Origin: CAZAGT01 sp964484515
GTDB taxonomy: Bacteria > Desulfobacterota > DSM-4660 > Desulfatiglandales > HGW-15
Direction: 5' to 3'
Assembly: GCA_964484515.1 (NCBI GenBank)
Contig: CAZAGT010000030.1
Span: forward strand, 1 to 24,391
DNA: 24,391 nucleotides
Part shown: positions 7,185 through 14,091 of the stretch, in pieces
Layout of the letters: each line of letters begins with the position of its first letter
Position numbering within the stretch: the first letter of the stretch is position 1
The notes under the pieces: model-generated
What the model saw: the letters and a program-made list of their open reading frames with translations, nothing else
The model's database searches: none
What the model was told of the DNA's origin: nothing
Made by a program: the position numbers and the translations under genes

Positions 7185-8060
7185 CTAGGTGTCGAAGCCG
7201 TGCCCAACGGCCCAATCGACCACGGCCAGAGGTGAGGCGAGCACGTCGACTCCAGCGTCCCGCAGGGCCTCCCATTTGCTTTCGATACCACCTGTTGCGC
7301 CACGGATAATGGCACCGGCGTGGCCCATGCGCTTGCCCTTGGGCGCGTGTCGTCCCGCAATATAGGCGGCCACTGGCTTCTTCATTTCCGCAGCGACGAA
7401 TGGAGCCGCCTGCTCCTCTTGCACACCGCCCACCTCGCCCACGATCACGACCGCTTTCGTTTCTCGATCTTGCTCGAAAAGCTTCAGGATGTCGACCATA
7501 TTGCTGAACACGACCGGATCGGCACCCATGCCGGCAACAGTGCTCTGGCCGATGCCCGCCTCGGTGAGGATGCCGGCTATCTCATAGGCCAAGGTGCCGC
7601 TCCGTGAGATGATCCCGATCGGGCCGGGTGAGAAAAGCGAGCCCGGCATGATCCCCATTTTGGCCTGCCCGGGCGTTAACACACCGGGCGTTGTCGGCCC
7701 CAGGGCGAAGATCCCGTTCCGTTGGGCGTACTCGCGCATGATCATGATATCGTGCACGGGTACGTGCTCCGGAACAACGACGATAAGGCCGATCCCTGCG
7801 GCCATGGTTTCGAAAAACGCGTCTTTGACAAAGGTCGCCGGCACAAAGAACACGGAGGCCTCAGGGGCGGTTTCGCCAAGCGCTTCGGCGACCGTATCGA
7901 AGACCGGGACACCTTCCACTGAGGCTCCGCCCTTACCCGGTGTCACACCGGCGACCACGTTGGTGCCGTAATCGATCATCCAGCGGGTCTGGATACGTCC
8001 GATTTTGCCCGTAATCCCCTGCACCAGGACACGCGTATTTCGATCAAGCAGGATGGACAC
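7185..8060 (-). CDS. sucD: Succinyl-CoA synthetase-like alpha subunit (ADP-forming acyl-CoA ligase)
   Basis: A 291-aa protein, normal length for SucD. 'LVQGITGKIG' and 'VVAGVTPGKGG' mark the N-terminal CoA-binding Rossmann domain. 'GPIGIISRSGTLAYEI' and 'GHAGAIIRG' mark the second domain, where His247 is the phosphohistidine that relays phosphate between nucleotide and acyl-CoA. The usual 'PNCPG' near the CoA site is 'PTTPG' here, losing a commonly conserved Cys. That, with a divergent beta subunit, means the acid might not be succinate; malate-CoA ligase (MtkB) starts very similarly. GTG start at 8060 with 'GGGGGAAGG' upstream. It is the last gene of the ferredoxin oxidoreductase operon but is separated from sucC by 472 nt and rearranged DNA. 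The 5' end overlaps a small ORF in another frame by 85 nt. Confidence 0.85.
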   Translation of the reverse strand: MSILLDRNTRVLVQGITGKIGRIQTRWMIDYGTNVVAGVTPGKGGASVEGVPVFDTVAEALGETAPEASVFFVPATFVKDAFFETMAAGIGLIVVVPEHVPVHDIMIMREYAQRNGIFALGPTTPGVLTPGQAKMGIMPGSLFSPGPIGIISRSGTLAYEIAGILTEAGIGQSTVAGMGADPVVFSNMVDILKLFEQDRETKAVVIVGEVGGVQEEQAAPFVAAEMKKPVAAYIAGRHAPKGKRMGHAGAIIRGATGGIESKWEALRDAGVDVLASPLAVVDWAVGHGFDT

Positions 8061-8194
8061 GCCGCCTTCCCCCTCTTTCCTTCCAGTCCCGCCTCTTGCC
8101 GCTGGGCGGCCAGGTTGATCGACCGATAAACTCTATCAAATTCGTGCTTGAATTTGACATTTTCAGATTCTTCGAAACGCCTTTGCCCGGCCAT
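7976..8194 (-). CDS. Small ORF of unknown function overlapping sucD
   Basis: A 72-codon frame from ATG 8194 with an excellent ribosome-binding site ('AAAAGGAGACCCCC' directly before the ATG). The first 40 residues ('MAGQRRFEESENVKFKHEFD' onward) are charged and probably helical. The last 28 codons overlap the start of sucD in another frame and may not be under selection for this product. No family is recognised. The ribosome-binding site and start are duplicated in inverted orientation at 8370-8402, where the frame stops after four codons (M-A-G-R). Either a real small partner of the ligase, or a recombined relic that now mostly supplies a leader to sucD. Confidence 0.35.
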   Translation of the reverse strand: MAGQRRFEESENVKFKHEFDRVYRSINLAAQRQEAGLEGKRGKAACPSCLIEIRVSWCRGLRAKSDVSRPAG

Positions 8195-8402
8195 GGGGGT
8201 CTCCTTTTCAAAAACGAGGAATTGAGTGCGTTGTCTCCGCATAAGGCGCTACCCGAGGCGGCCGGAGGGCCACCGTGGTATATGCCGGATTGACAGCCTT
8301 GGCACATTCTCTGAGTCTGCTCCGGCCGCCTTGCTTGCAAGCCTTTTTAGCGTTCGAGCAGGTAACGTTTCGTTTTTGAAAAGGAGACCCCTATGGCCGG
8401 GC
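8185..8402. repeat. 33-bp inverted duplication of a ribosome-binding site and start
   Basis: 8185-8217 and the reverse complement of 8370-8402 match at 32 of 33 positions. Both copies carry AAAAGGAGACCCC-N-ATGGCCGGGC on their coding strand. The 152-nt spacer holds a second palindrome, AGGCGGCCGGAG (8256-8267) with CTCCGGCCGCCT (8320-8331). The whole could extrude as a two-tier cruciform. Confidence 0.8.
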
Positions 8403-8532
8403 GTTAAGGTATCAACGACCTCATTTCATAAAATTCTATACGAGAGCATCTTTCGTTCTCTGGCTCCCGTGGGTGGCATCGTCGTTGTGGAGGCTGACGG
8501 AAAATGCCCAGATACTGGTTTGCGACAGTCTG
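8195..8532. other. Rearranged intergenic gap between sucC and sucD
   Basis: A 338-bp gap inside what should be a continuous sucC-sucD unit. It contains the right half of the 33-bp inverted repeat, the nested 12-bp palindrome, the palindrome GCTTGCAAGC (8333-8342) and the right arm of the 24-bp inverted repeat (8490-8513). A TTGACA at 8290-8295 on the plus strand has no matching -10 box. No intact gene seen. Confidence 0.6.
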
Positions 8533-9669
8533 TTAGGCGCCAAGCAACCTGAACAATACCGCCACCGCCTTTTCCGTGGGCATATCGGTAACGACGTGAA
8601 CCCCGGCGCTACGGAGGATCTGCCAAGTCTCCTCTTGCCGGTTGCCCAGGGCCTTGGCGACGACGGGAATCCGGACTTGATGCTCCCGCATGTAGCGCAC
8701 GATGCCTTGGGCGCCTTCGTGGATGGGGTTGATACCGCCATAGACATTGACAAAGACGGCGCGGAGGGCGGGCTTCATCATCACGAGGGCCATGCTCTGG
8801 TAGAGTAACTCTGCCGTGATTCCTCCGCCGGTCTCGAGAAAGTTGGCGGGAGCCAACTTTTGGGCGATGATGTCCATGCTGGCCATACCCAGGCCGGCGC
8901 CCGAGGCGATGATACCGATGTCCCCTTCCAGATCCACATAGGTGACACCAATCTCGCGCCCTCGGCGTTCTAACGGGTTGTCGATGCGTTCCAACGGATT
9001 CGGCAGCTGATCGGTTGGCCGAGGCGGGGCGGCGTCGTCCACTTCGAGGACCGCGTCAACGGCCACGAATAGCCCATCGGTCGTCGCTGCGATTGGATTG
9101 ATTTCGGCGGTCAGGGCACTGCGATCGCGGAACACCCGGTATAGCCGCACCAGGATATCAGAGAGGCGCAGCAGCTCATTAGAGCGGACTCCCAGGCCTT
9201 GCAAGAGTTCGCGGGCCTGATAGGGAAGGAATTCGCGGCCGACATCCTGGTGCATGGAGGCGATTTCGTGCGGAGAGGCCCTTGCGACCTCCTCAATCTG
9301 CATGCCGCCCTGGGTGCTCGCCATGAGCATCGGCCTTCCCACATAGCCGTCCACCGCAATGCCCAGGTAGAACTCCCTGGCAATGTCAAGCTTCCGGCAT
9401 ACTAGCAGGCTTGCCACGGGGAACCCTTTGATCTTGGTCTCAAGGAGGGACTTTGAAAGGTCATAGGCCTCTTCGGGGCTCGCCGCGACCTTGATGCCGC
9501 CGGCTAGGCCTCTCCCGCCCACGAGCACCTGGGCCTTGAGGACGACCGGAAAGCCGAGTCTGGCAGCCATTCGCTCTGCTTCCTCGGGCGTTCGAGTCAC
9601 TTCACGAGCGGGGAACGGGATGCCTGCCGACTCGAAGATATCGGCCGCCTCAAATTCATGAAGTCTCAT
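8533..9669 (-). CDS. sucC: Succinyl-CoA synthetase-like beta subunit
   Basis: A 378-aa protein, normal length for SucC. It starts with the ATP-grasp domain 'MRLHEFEAADIFESAGIPFP', contains 'LKAQVLVGGRGLAGGIKVA' (nucleotide loop) and 'ALTAEINPIA' (Mg-ATP site). The C-terminal CoA-ligase domain has 'NFLETGGGITAELLYQSM' and 'VFVNVYGGINPIHEGAQGI'. Canonical succinate enzymes usually have FGGI-x-RCD at that last site; here it is YGGINPIHE, so acid specificity may differ. It would form ATP from an acyl-CoA, ADP and phosphate with the alpha subunit encoded at 7185-8060. The start ATG overlaps the korB stop by four bases (ATGA), which indicates translational coupling. The partner sucD is displaced, not adjacent. 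Confidence 0.88.
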   Translation of the reverse strand: MRLHEFEAADIFESAGIPFPAREVTRTPEEAERMAARLGFPVVLKAQVLVGGRGLAGGIKVAASPEEAYDLSKSLLETKIKGFPVASLLVCRKLDIAREFYLGIAVDGYVGRPMLMASTQGGMQIEEVARASPHEIASMHQDVGREFLPYQARELLQGLGVRSNELLRLSDILVRLYRVFRDRSALTAEINPIAATTDGLFVAVDAVLEVDDAAPPRPTDQLPNPLERIDNPLERRGREIGVTYVDLEGDIGIIASGAGLGMASMDIIAQKLAPANFLETGGGITAELLYQSMALVMMKPALRAVFVNVYGGINPIHEGAQGIVRYMREHQVRIPVVAKALGNRQEETWQILRSAGVHVVTDMPTEKAVAVLFRLLGA

Positions 9670-10964
9670 TTATCCACCTGAGCTTGCCCAATGATCTTCA
9701 GCGAGGCAGACAAGGCGTCGCCCTTGAAGCGAATAGCGAGGGCTGCGGTCAACATGTCCATGGTGATCACACGGTTGAGTTTTGCAAGAACCGCCAACGA
9801 CGCCAACGCCCAATCTTGGCTTCTTATCTTCTGTTTCCTAAAGTCGATCCGCCGAACCCGGGCACGCGACGTTGGGAGATCGATTCCGACGGCTTGGATG
9901 ATAAGGGTGCCATCATCGAGGGACGAGAAGATATCGCGGCGACGATTGACGCCCTCTTGGCCCAGCGCCAAGACCACGGAAGGCTTGGCAATGCCCGTGT
10001 AGAGGATATCCTGGGGCGAGAGGATCAGCTCGCTGATCGAATACCCCCGCAAGACCGTGATGGGATAGTCGTTTTTCTGGGTGGTCTTCAACCCCGCAAA
10101 CAGGCCTGCATAGCCCATGATTTCACCGGCCGTAAGGACCCGTTGTCCTGCGCTCCCCAGGATGACCACCTCCTGGCGGTCAGCGGTCGGCGCCATGCAG
10201 GTCGGTTCGACTCTCGGCAACGGGCTGGGTGGTTTGAGTTCAGCCGAGATATCCCGATAGCGACGGCCGTATTCCTCTCTTTGGTTCTTGGCCACCGGTC
10301 CTTCAATAGCCCCCAACTCGTTTAGTGCTGCTTCAATGCTCTTCGGCGTCAGGCGGTTTCTTTTTGTGTAGCGACCGGGGCAGATCCCCCAGATATCGAG
10401 CACGGAGAATCCCTCATAATCGAGTGCGCGTGCAATTTGGTCCGGAAGGTCCCGGCGGTAGCCTGAGCACCGGGTCACATAGCCTGCACCCGCCGAGACG
10501 GCGACGGCGCCAATATCGAGTGGAGGCTCAAGCTGATTGAGAAACCCGGAACCCACCTGTGCCTGGGACGGGGTCGTCACGGAGTATTGCCCCCCGGTCA
10601 TCCCGAAGTTGAAATTGTTCAATATCAGCAGGGTTAAGTCGAGGTTGCGGCGGCAGGCCGCCACGAAGTGGGCGCCACCGATCCCGATGCCGCCGTCACC
10701 CATCGTCACGATGACCTTCATTTCGGGTCGGGCCATCTTGAGGCCGGTAGCGTAAGTCAGGGCACGTCCGTGTAGACCGTGAAGCGCATGGGTCTTGAAG
10801 AAGGTGTCAAAGAGTCCTGAGCATCCAATATCACTGACCATAGCGATCTGGTGCCCCTTCAGGTTCCTCATTAGGAACGCCTGGTCCAATGCTTTTGCGA
10901 TGTGCTCATGCGCGCACCCAGGGCAGAAGAGAGGGGGTCTATCTTCATTCAGGAGGCTATCCAT
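9666..10964 (-). CDS. korB: 2-oxoacid:ferredoxin oxidoreductase, fused beta-gamma subunit
   Basis: A 432-aa protein, much longer than a usual beta subunit (about 270-300 aa), because a gamma subunit is fused at its C-terminus. Residues 1-250 are the thiamine-diphosphate half: 'FCPGCAHEHI' (Cys14, Cys17), 'SDIGCSG' (Cys48) and the ThDP/Mg motif from 'GDGGIGIGG' (from residue 89) to 'LILNNFNFGMTGGQ'. Residues about 265-432 begin 'VVILGSAGQRVLTAGEIMGY' and include 'VLRGYSISELILSPQDI', typical of the gamma subunit. With the alpha subunit it would oxidatively decarboxylate a 2-oxoacid, probably 2-oxoglutarate, passing electrons to ferredoxin. No ferredoxin-like delta subunit is encoded here, so an external ferredoxin is needed. 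It overlaps korA by eight bases and sucC by four. Confidence 0.88.
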   Translation of the reverse strand: MDSLLNEDRPPLFCPGCAHEHIAKALDQAFLMRNLKGHQIAMVSDIGCSGLFDTFFKTHALHGLHGRALTYATGLKMARPEMKVIVTMGDGGIGIGGAHFVAACRRNLDLTLLILNNFNFGMTGGQYSVTTPSQAQVGSGFLNQLEPPLDIGAVAVSAGAGYVTRCSGYRRDLPDQIARALDYEGFSVLDIWGICPGRYTKRNRLTPKSIEAALNELGAIEGPVAKNQREEYGRRYRDISAELKPPSPLPRVEPTCMAPTADRQEVVILGSAGQRVLTAGEIMGYAGLFAGLKTTQKNDYPITVLRGYSISELILSPQDILYTGIAKPSVVLALGQEGVNRRRDIFSSLDDGTLIIQAVGIDLPTSRARVRRIDFRKQKIRSQDWALASLAVLAKLNRVITMDMLTAALAIRFKGDALSASLKIIGQAQVDK

Positions 10965-12078
10965 TTGTCACCGCGTCAACGATCTGTTGCGGGGTTATGA
11001 GCCGCCCGTCCATCTGGTTAAGAGGCACTATCTCTTTCTGTGGAACGATGCGCTGTATTTCGGTGACGTACTGGCCCATATTCATTTCCGGGACCAGGAT
11101 TCGGGTGGCATGCTCGGTCTTGGCCCTGATCAATTCGGCAGGCACCGGCCAGAGGGTCTTGGGGATCAGGAGGGATACTGCATTTCCACCGGCCTTCAGC
11201 ATCTGAACGGCCTCGCCGGCGGCACGAGCCGTGACGCCGTATGCAATGACTAGGGTACTTGCCTGCTCCTGAATGTGGGCCTCGTGGTAGGAGAAGCGGT
11301 CCACGGTCGCTTCCAGTTTGTCCTGGATCCGGGCTTGGGTCGCGGCGATCTCATCCGGATCGGTCGTGATGTAACCGTCCGCGCCGTGGGTGGATGAGGT
11401 TTGGCGAGCAAGTACGTCACCACCGATGGGCTGGAAATAGGGGACGCGCCGCCCCTTTGCCACGTCGAATGGGAGGTAGGGCGCCCCTGCCGGCGCAAAT
11501 TGCCGGCCCTCTATTTGCGGCGTTTCAAGGGATCCCAGATCTATGCTCTCACGCGTCAGGGCGACTTCCTTGTTGGAGGCGAGGAACACCGGACACCGAT
11601 AGCGCTCAGCGAGATTAAAGGCCTGGATCGTGAGCAGATAACAGTCCCGCACATCGACCGGCGCCAGCACGATGACCGGCAGACCCCCGCTGTTGCCCCA
11701 GCGGAGGAAATGGATATCGCCGTCTGCGCCGCGGGTCGCGGAGCCGGTGGAAGGCCCCAGTCGCTGCACGTCAACAATCACAATCGGGATCTCGCTCCCA
11801 ATCGCAAAGGAGATTTGCTCGCTGTAAAGGCTGATGCCCGGCCCTGAAGTCGCCGTCATCACCTTCATCCCAGCCATTGAAGCCCCGAGGCAGTAGCCGA
11901 TCGAGGCAATCTCGTCTTCGCCCTGGAGGCAGATCCCACCTACGGGTGGCAGTAGCGCGAGCAAGGAGTTGAATATGGACGTGGCTGGGGTGATCGGATA
12001 ACCGGCAAAAAACCGGCAGCCAGCGGCGAGCGCTCCCCTCGCGACGGCTTCGTTACCATCCAAAAGGCTTAGGCCCAC
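10957..12078 (-). CDS. korA: 2-oxoacid:ferredoxin oxidoreductase alpha subunit
   Basis: A 373-aa protein, normal for KorA-type alpha subunits. 'GNEAVARGALAAGCRFFAGY' followed by 'PITPATSI' is the family signature at residues about 8-35. 'LQGEDEIASIGYCLGASMAG' and 'TATSGPGISLYSEQISFAIG' complete the pyrimidine-binding domain. The C-terminal third ('TLVIAYGVTARAAGEAVQML', 'ILVPEMNMGQYVTEIQRI') is the transketolase-C-like domain. GTG start at 12078 with 'AGAGG' seven bases before it. Only 16 nt separate it from the solute-binding-protein gene upstream, so they are probably one transcript. The substrate is most likely 2-oxoglutarate because sucCD-like genes follow, but another 2-oxoacid is possible. 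Confidence 0.9.
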   Translation of the reverse strand: MGLSLLDGNEAVARGALAAGCRFFAGYPITPATSIFNSLLALLPPVGGICLQGEDEIASIGYCLGASMAGMKVMTATSGPGISLYSEQISFAIGSEIPIVIVDVQRLGPSTGSATRGADGDIHFLRWGNSGGLPVIVLAPVDVRDCYLLTIQAFNLAERYRCPVFLASNKEVALTRESIDLGSLETPQIEGRQFAPAGAPYLPFDVAKGRRVPYFQPIGGDVLARQTSSTHGADGYITTDPDEIAATQARIQDKLEATVDRFSYHEAHIQEQASTLVIAYGVTARAAGEAVQMLKAGGNAVSLLIPKTLWPVPAELIRAKTEHATRILVPEMNMGQYVTEIQRIVPQKEIVPLNQMDGRLITPQQIVDAVTNG

Positions 12079-12094
12079 AGATGAACCTCTTGAA

Positions 12095-12895
12095 TCATTC
12101 TTCGGAAAGCTGAAGGTAGGGGAGCCATTTGAGGAGAACCCGGGTCAGGGTGCCGTCCTGCTTCCACTTGTTGAGGATCTTGTTCACGCGATCTAGTAAG
12201 ACCACATTGCCGCGTTCGATCCCCCAGGCATAGGATTGTTCCGTCTGTGGAAGCCAGAGCGATCGCGCGAGGAGGTTTGCTTCATTTTCCGACACCAGCC
12301 AGATGATGGAAGGGGCGTCATTGATGAAGATGTCAATCGTCCTGCGGCGGAGCTCAAAGGCGCCGTCGTCGGCCTTGGCCAGGACGATCTTCCTGGCCCT
12401 GGGAAAGCTCCGCTCGACAAAGACATCGCTGGTCGAGCCCTGGATCACCCCCACATTTGCGGGGCTTTCCATGATTTTTTCTGCGGTGTCGTATCTGGTT
12501 GCATCTTCAGTGCGGATGGCGGCCAGGAGGCCCGTGGTGTAATAGGTTTCGGTAAAGGCGATCCGTACTTTGCGGGCCTTGGTGGCGGTCATGGCGGACA
12601 TGATGATATCCGTCTTCCCCCTCAGGAGGGCAGGGATCTGCTGTTCCCATCGCAGTTCCACGAACCTCAGCTCACGTTTCAGTTCGGCGGCAAGGAGATG
12701 GGCAAAGTCCGCCTCCACCCCCATGATATCTTTGTCGATCTTAAAGATCATCGGGGCAAAGTGAGGGGTAATCCCGACCCGTAGCTCCTTGTTCTCGGAA
12801 TCCTTCGCATGCGCCGTGTCTGCGGCGATCGTCAAGCCCGCGAGCAGCAAGGCGATTGCGGCCAGCGTGGCAGCGGGTAGACGGGATTTGAGCAT
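12095..12895 (-). CDS. Periplasmic family-3 solute-binding protein, orphan
   Basis: A 266-aa protein with a Sec signal peptide ending 'DTAHA' at about residue 30. The mature part is an extracellular solute-binding protein family 3 fold: 'LRVGITPHFAPMIFKIDKDI', 'GVEADFAHLLAAEL', 'GKTDIIMSAMTATKARKVRI', 'FTETYYTTG', then 'NVGVIQGSTSDVFVE'. This family usually delivers amino acids or small organic acids to an ABC permease, but no permease or ATPase gene is near. It begins at ATG 12895 with 'AAGGAGGT' nine bases upstream and is the first gene of the korA-korB-sucC operon. Its place suggests it binds the amino or organic acid that feeds the 2-oxoacid pathway, or acts as a sensor; this is inference. 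Confidence 0.85.
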   Translation of the reverse strand: MLKSRLPAATLAAIALLLAGLTIAADTAHAKDSENKELRVGITPHFAPMIFKIDKDIMGVEADFAHLLAAELKRELRFVELRWEQQIPALLRGKTDIIMSAMTATKARKVRIAFTETYYTTGLLAAIRTEDATRYDTAEKIMESPANVGVIQGSTSDVFVERSFPRARKIVLAKADDGAFELRRRTIDIFINDAPSIIWLVSENEANLLARSLWLPQTEQSYAWGIERGNVVLLDRVNKILNKWKQDGTLTRVLLKWLPYLQLSEE

Positions 12896-13251
12896 GGTCG
12901 AATACCTCCTTCCGGGTGGTCGTTACGCCATCGGATGTGTTCTGGGGTCACTCACCTTCGCCAGGCTTACCCGCCTCCGGCGGGATGCCCTAAACGGAAA
13001 CACGGCGTGCTTCAACGTGATGGAGAGGGCCAGGTTCAAGCGATTTCTATTTGCCCACGACAGCACCTCGCGCCGTGGTATAATTCCCACGGCGATAGGT
13101 CCATGGAATACCCATGGGACATATCGATTAAGGTAGATAAAGAATACACGGAATGCCCAAAACATCAACCCCTTTCCCCGACCGACAGCATCCTGCAGGG
13201 GTGTAACATGGGGCGAGATGGACTGGCATTACTTGTGCATGAAGAGCGGCC
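12896..13251. other. Divergent intergenic region with operator-like palindrome
   Basis: A 356-bp gap between the leftward solute-binding-protein operon and a rightward small gene. It contains the TATAAT-centred palindrome at 13072-13093 and two CCATGG sites five bases apart (13101-13106 and 13112-13117). A partial RpoN-like match at 13224-13239 sits too close to the next ATG to be useful. No gene seen. Confidence 0.5.
13057..13093 (+). promoter_or_regulatory. Candidate promoter with TATAAT inside an inverted repeat
   Basis: TATAAT (13079-13084) is a perfect -10 box. ACGACA (13057-13062), 16 bases upstream, matches TTGACA at four of six positions. GCCGTGG (13072-13078) and CCACGGC (13087-13093) are exact inverted repeats that flank the -10 box, so a bound repressor would block RNA polymerase. 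It faces the 85-aa gene at 13252 with a leader of about 160 nt. Confidence 0.4.
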
Positions 13252-13509
13252 ATGAACTCAGCGAAGGATGTGAAGCACGTCTTGATCAGCCTTTATAGGC
13301 GTACCTTTGGCGGAAGCGTTGACGAGTTGGAGGTATGGGCCGGGCCCGAAAACGACTACCTGTTGATGAGGAAATCGGACGGATGGACCGTGACAATTCC
13401 GCGCATTCACGTCGACGATTACCTCTCAGATGACAAGCTGACCAAAGAGAAGGGAAGGGCCAGTTTGATCGACGCCTTTCACCGCTTCAAGGAGCCTGCA
13501 GAAGGATAG
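13252..13509 (+). CDS. 85-aa conserved-looking protein of unknown function
   Basis: An acidic, soluble 85-residue protein starting at ATG 13252; a TGA in frame at 13240 excludes any longer version. Sequence such as 'LEVWAGPENDYLLMRKSDGW' and 'TVTIPRIHVDDYLSDDKL' alternates as expected for a small beta-sheet domain followed by a helix near the end ('ASLIDAFHRFKE'). Only a weak purine stretch ('GAAGAG') precedes the start. No family is recognised and no catalytic motif is apparent. It is convergent with the small Cys-rich gene at 13536-13709, and the two stops are only 26 nt apart. Confidence 0.5.
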   Translation: MNSAKDVKHVLISLYRRTFGGSVDELEVWAGPENDYLLMRKSDGWTVTIPRIHVDDYLSDDKLTKEKGRASLIDAFHRFKEPAEG

Positions 13510-13535
13510 TCTACCAAGTGGCCGGCAAGCGCCGC

Positions 13536-13709
13536 TCAAGCTTTTCTTCTGAAGGTCTTTTTTCGATACATGAGGCACTTCTGACGAGAGGTCGCGAAGA
13601 CGGTCGCGGCAGGCAAACCCTTGGACTTGAATTCCATCGCCCGACACCCGTGGGGGAATGTCTTGTCCCACGTCACATAGTAGTGTTCGCATTTGTGGCA
13701 ATCGATCAT
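13536..13709 (-). CDS. 57-aa Cys-rich small protein, possible zinc-binding
   Basis: A short frame, ATG 13709 to TGA 13536. The start reads 'MIDCHKCEHYYVTWDKTFPH', then 'GCRAMEFKSKGLP', and a later 'RQKCLMYRKK'. Four cysteines (Cys4, Cys7, Cys22, Cys45) are spaced C-x2-C-x14-C-x22-C, which could bind one zinc ion. I recall small conserved proteins of this pattern (K/H-C-x-x-Y-Y-V-T-W-D ... P-x-G-C-R-A) from many Deltaproteobacteria and relatives, some annotated carelessly as uracil-DNA glycosylase; the function is unknown. A TGA lies in frame 24 nt upstream, so ATG 13709 is the likely start, though no strong ribosome-binding site is visible. Overlapping plus-strand frames have none of these features. 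Confidence 0.65.
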   Translation of the reverse strand: MIDCHKCEHYYVTWDKTFPHGCRAMEFKSKGLPAATVFATSRQKCLMYRKKTFRRKA

Positions 13710-14091
13710 TTCAGTTGCCGAACCCGGTCATTCTCTGAACCTCTCCAGGCGAATCTCAGGCCCCCTCTCGTTCATTCGCCTTCGCCTGAATACCCCCCTA
13801 GCTTGCTGCGGGGAGCTTCATTCGCGGGAGCACCATCGAAAGATCTCAGGACGGTCTTTACCAGAAGGCCGTCGGCAGGAAGACAATTGCAACCGATATG
13901 CCAAGCGGATGTGCATCTGGACACGGCATCGAGCGCGGCGCGCGTGCGAGTCTTCGATCATCTCTTTTGCGGGCGGGATCTCGCAAGCGACCGGACGAAA
14001 AGACGATGGACTTCACGGGGGCAAACTGTTAGGAAATACGCTCCGGCCTTTGCCGCAATAGGGCCTTTCTCGAAATTGAGATGATAAGACT
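13710..14091. other. Intergenic region upstream of thrB
   Basis: A 382-bp gap between the divergently oriented Cys-rich gene and thrB. Long plus-strand frames cross it (13518-14084 and 13693-14061), but they overlap the minus-strand Cys-rich gene, lack ribosome-binding sites and have Arg/Ser-rich, unconvincing translations. No promoter, riboswitch or repeat is recognised. Confidence 0.4.

Larger units (their letters stand above)
7014..8513. repeat. 24-bp inverted repeats bracketing sucD
   Basis: 7014-7037 (ATCTGGACATTTTCCATCAG then CCTC) and the reverse complement of 8490-8513 (ATCTGGGCATTTTCCGTCAG then CCTC) match at 22 of 24 positions. They enclose about 1.45 kb containing the small ORF and sucD. 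The right arm starts 20 nt below the sucC stop in plus-strand coordinates, exactly where sucC and sucD would normally adjoin. No target-site duplication was noticed. Confidence 0.6.

Noticed and set aside
13224..13239. Sigma-54 promoter TGGCATTACTTGTGCA
   Set aside because: The -12 element is imperfect and the start site would fall about two bases before the ATG at 13252, leaving no room for a leader.
13518..14084. 188-codon plus-strand frame upstream of thrB
   Set aside because: It overlaps the better supported Cys-rich gene on the other strand, has no ribosome-binding site, and its Arg/Ser-rich translation resembles no protein family.
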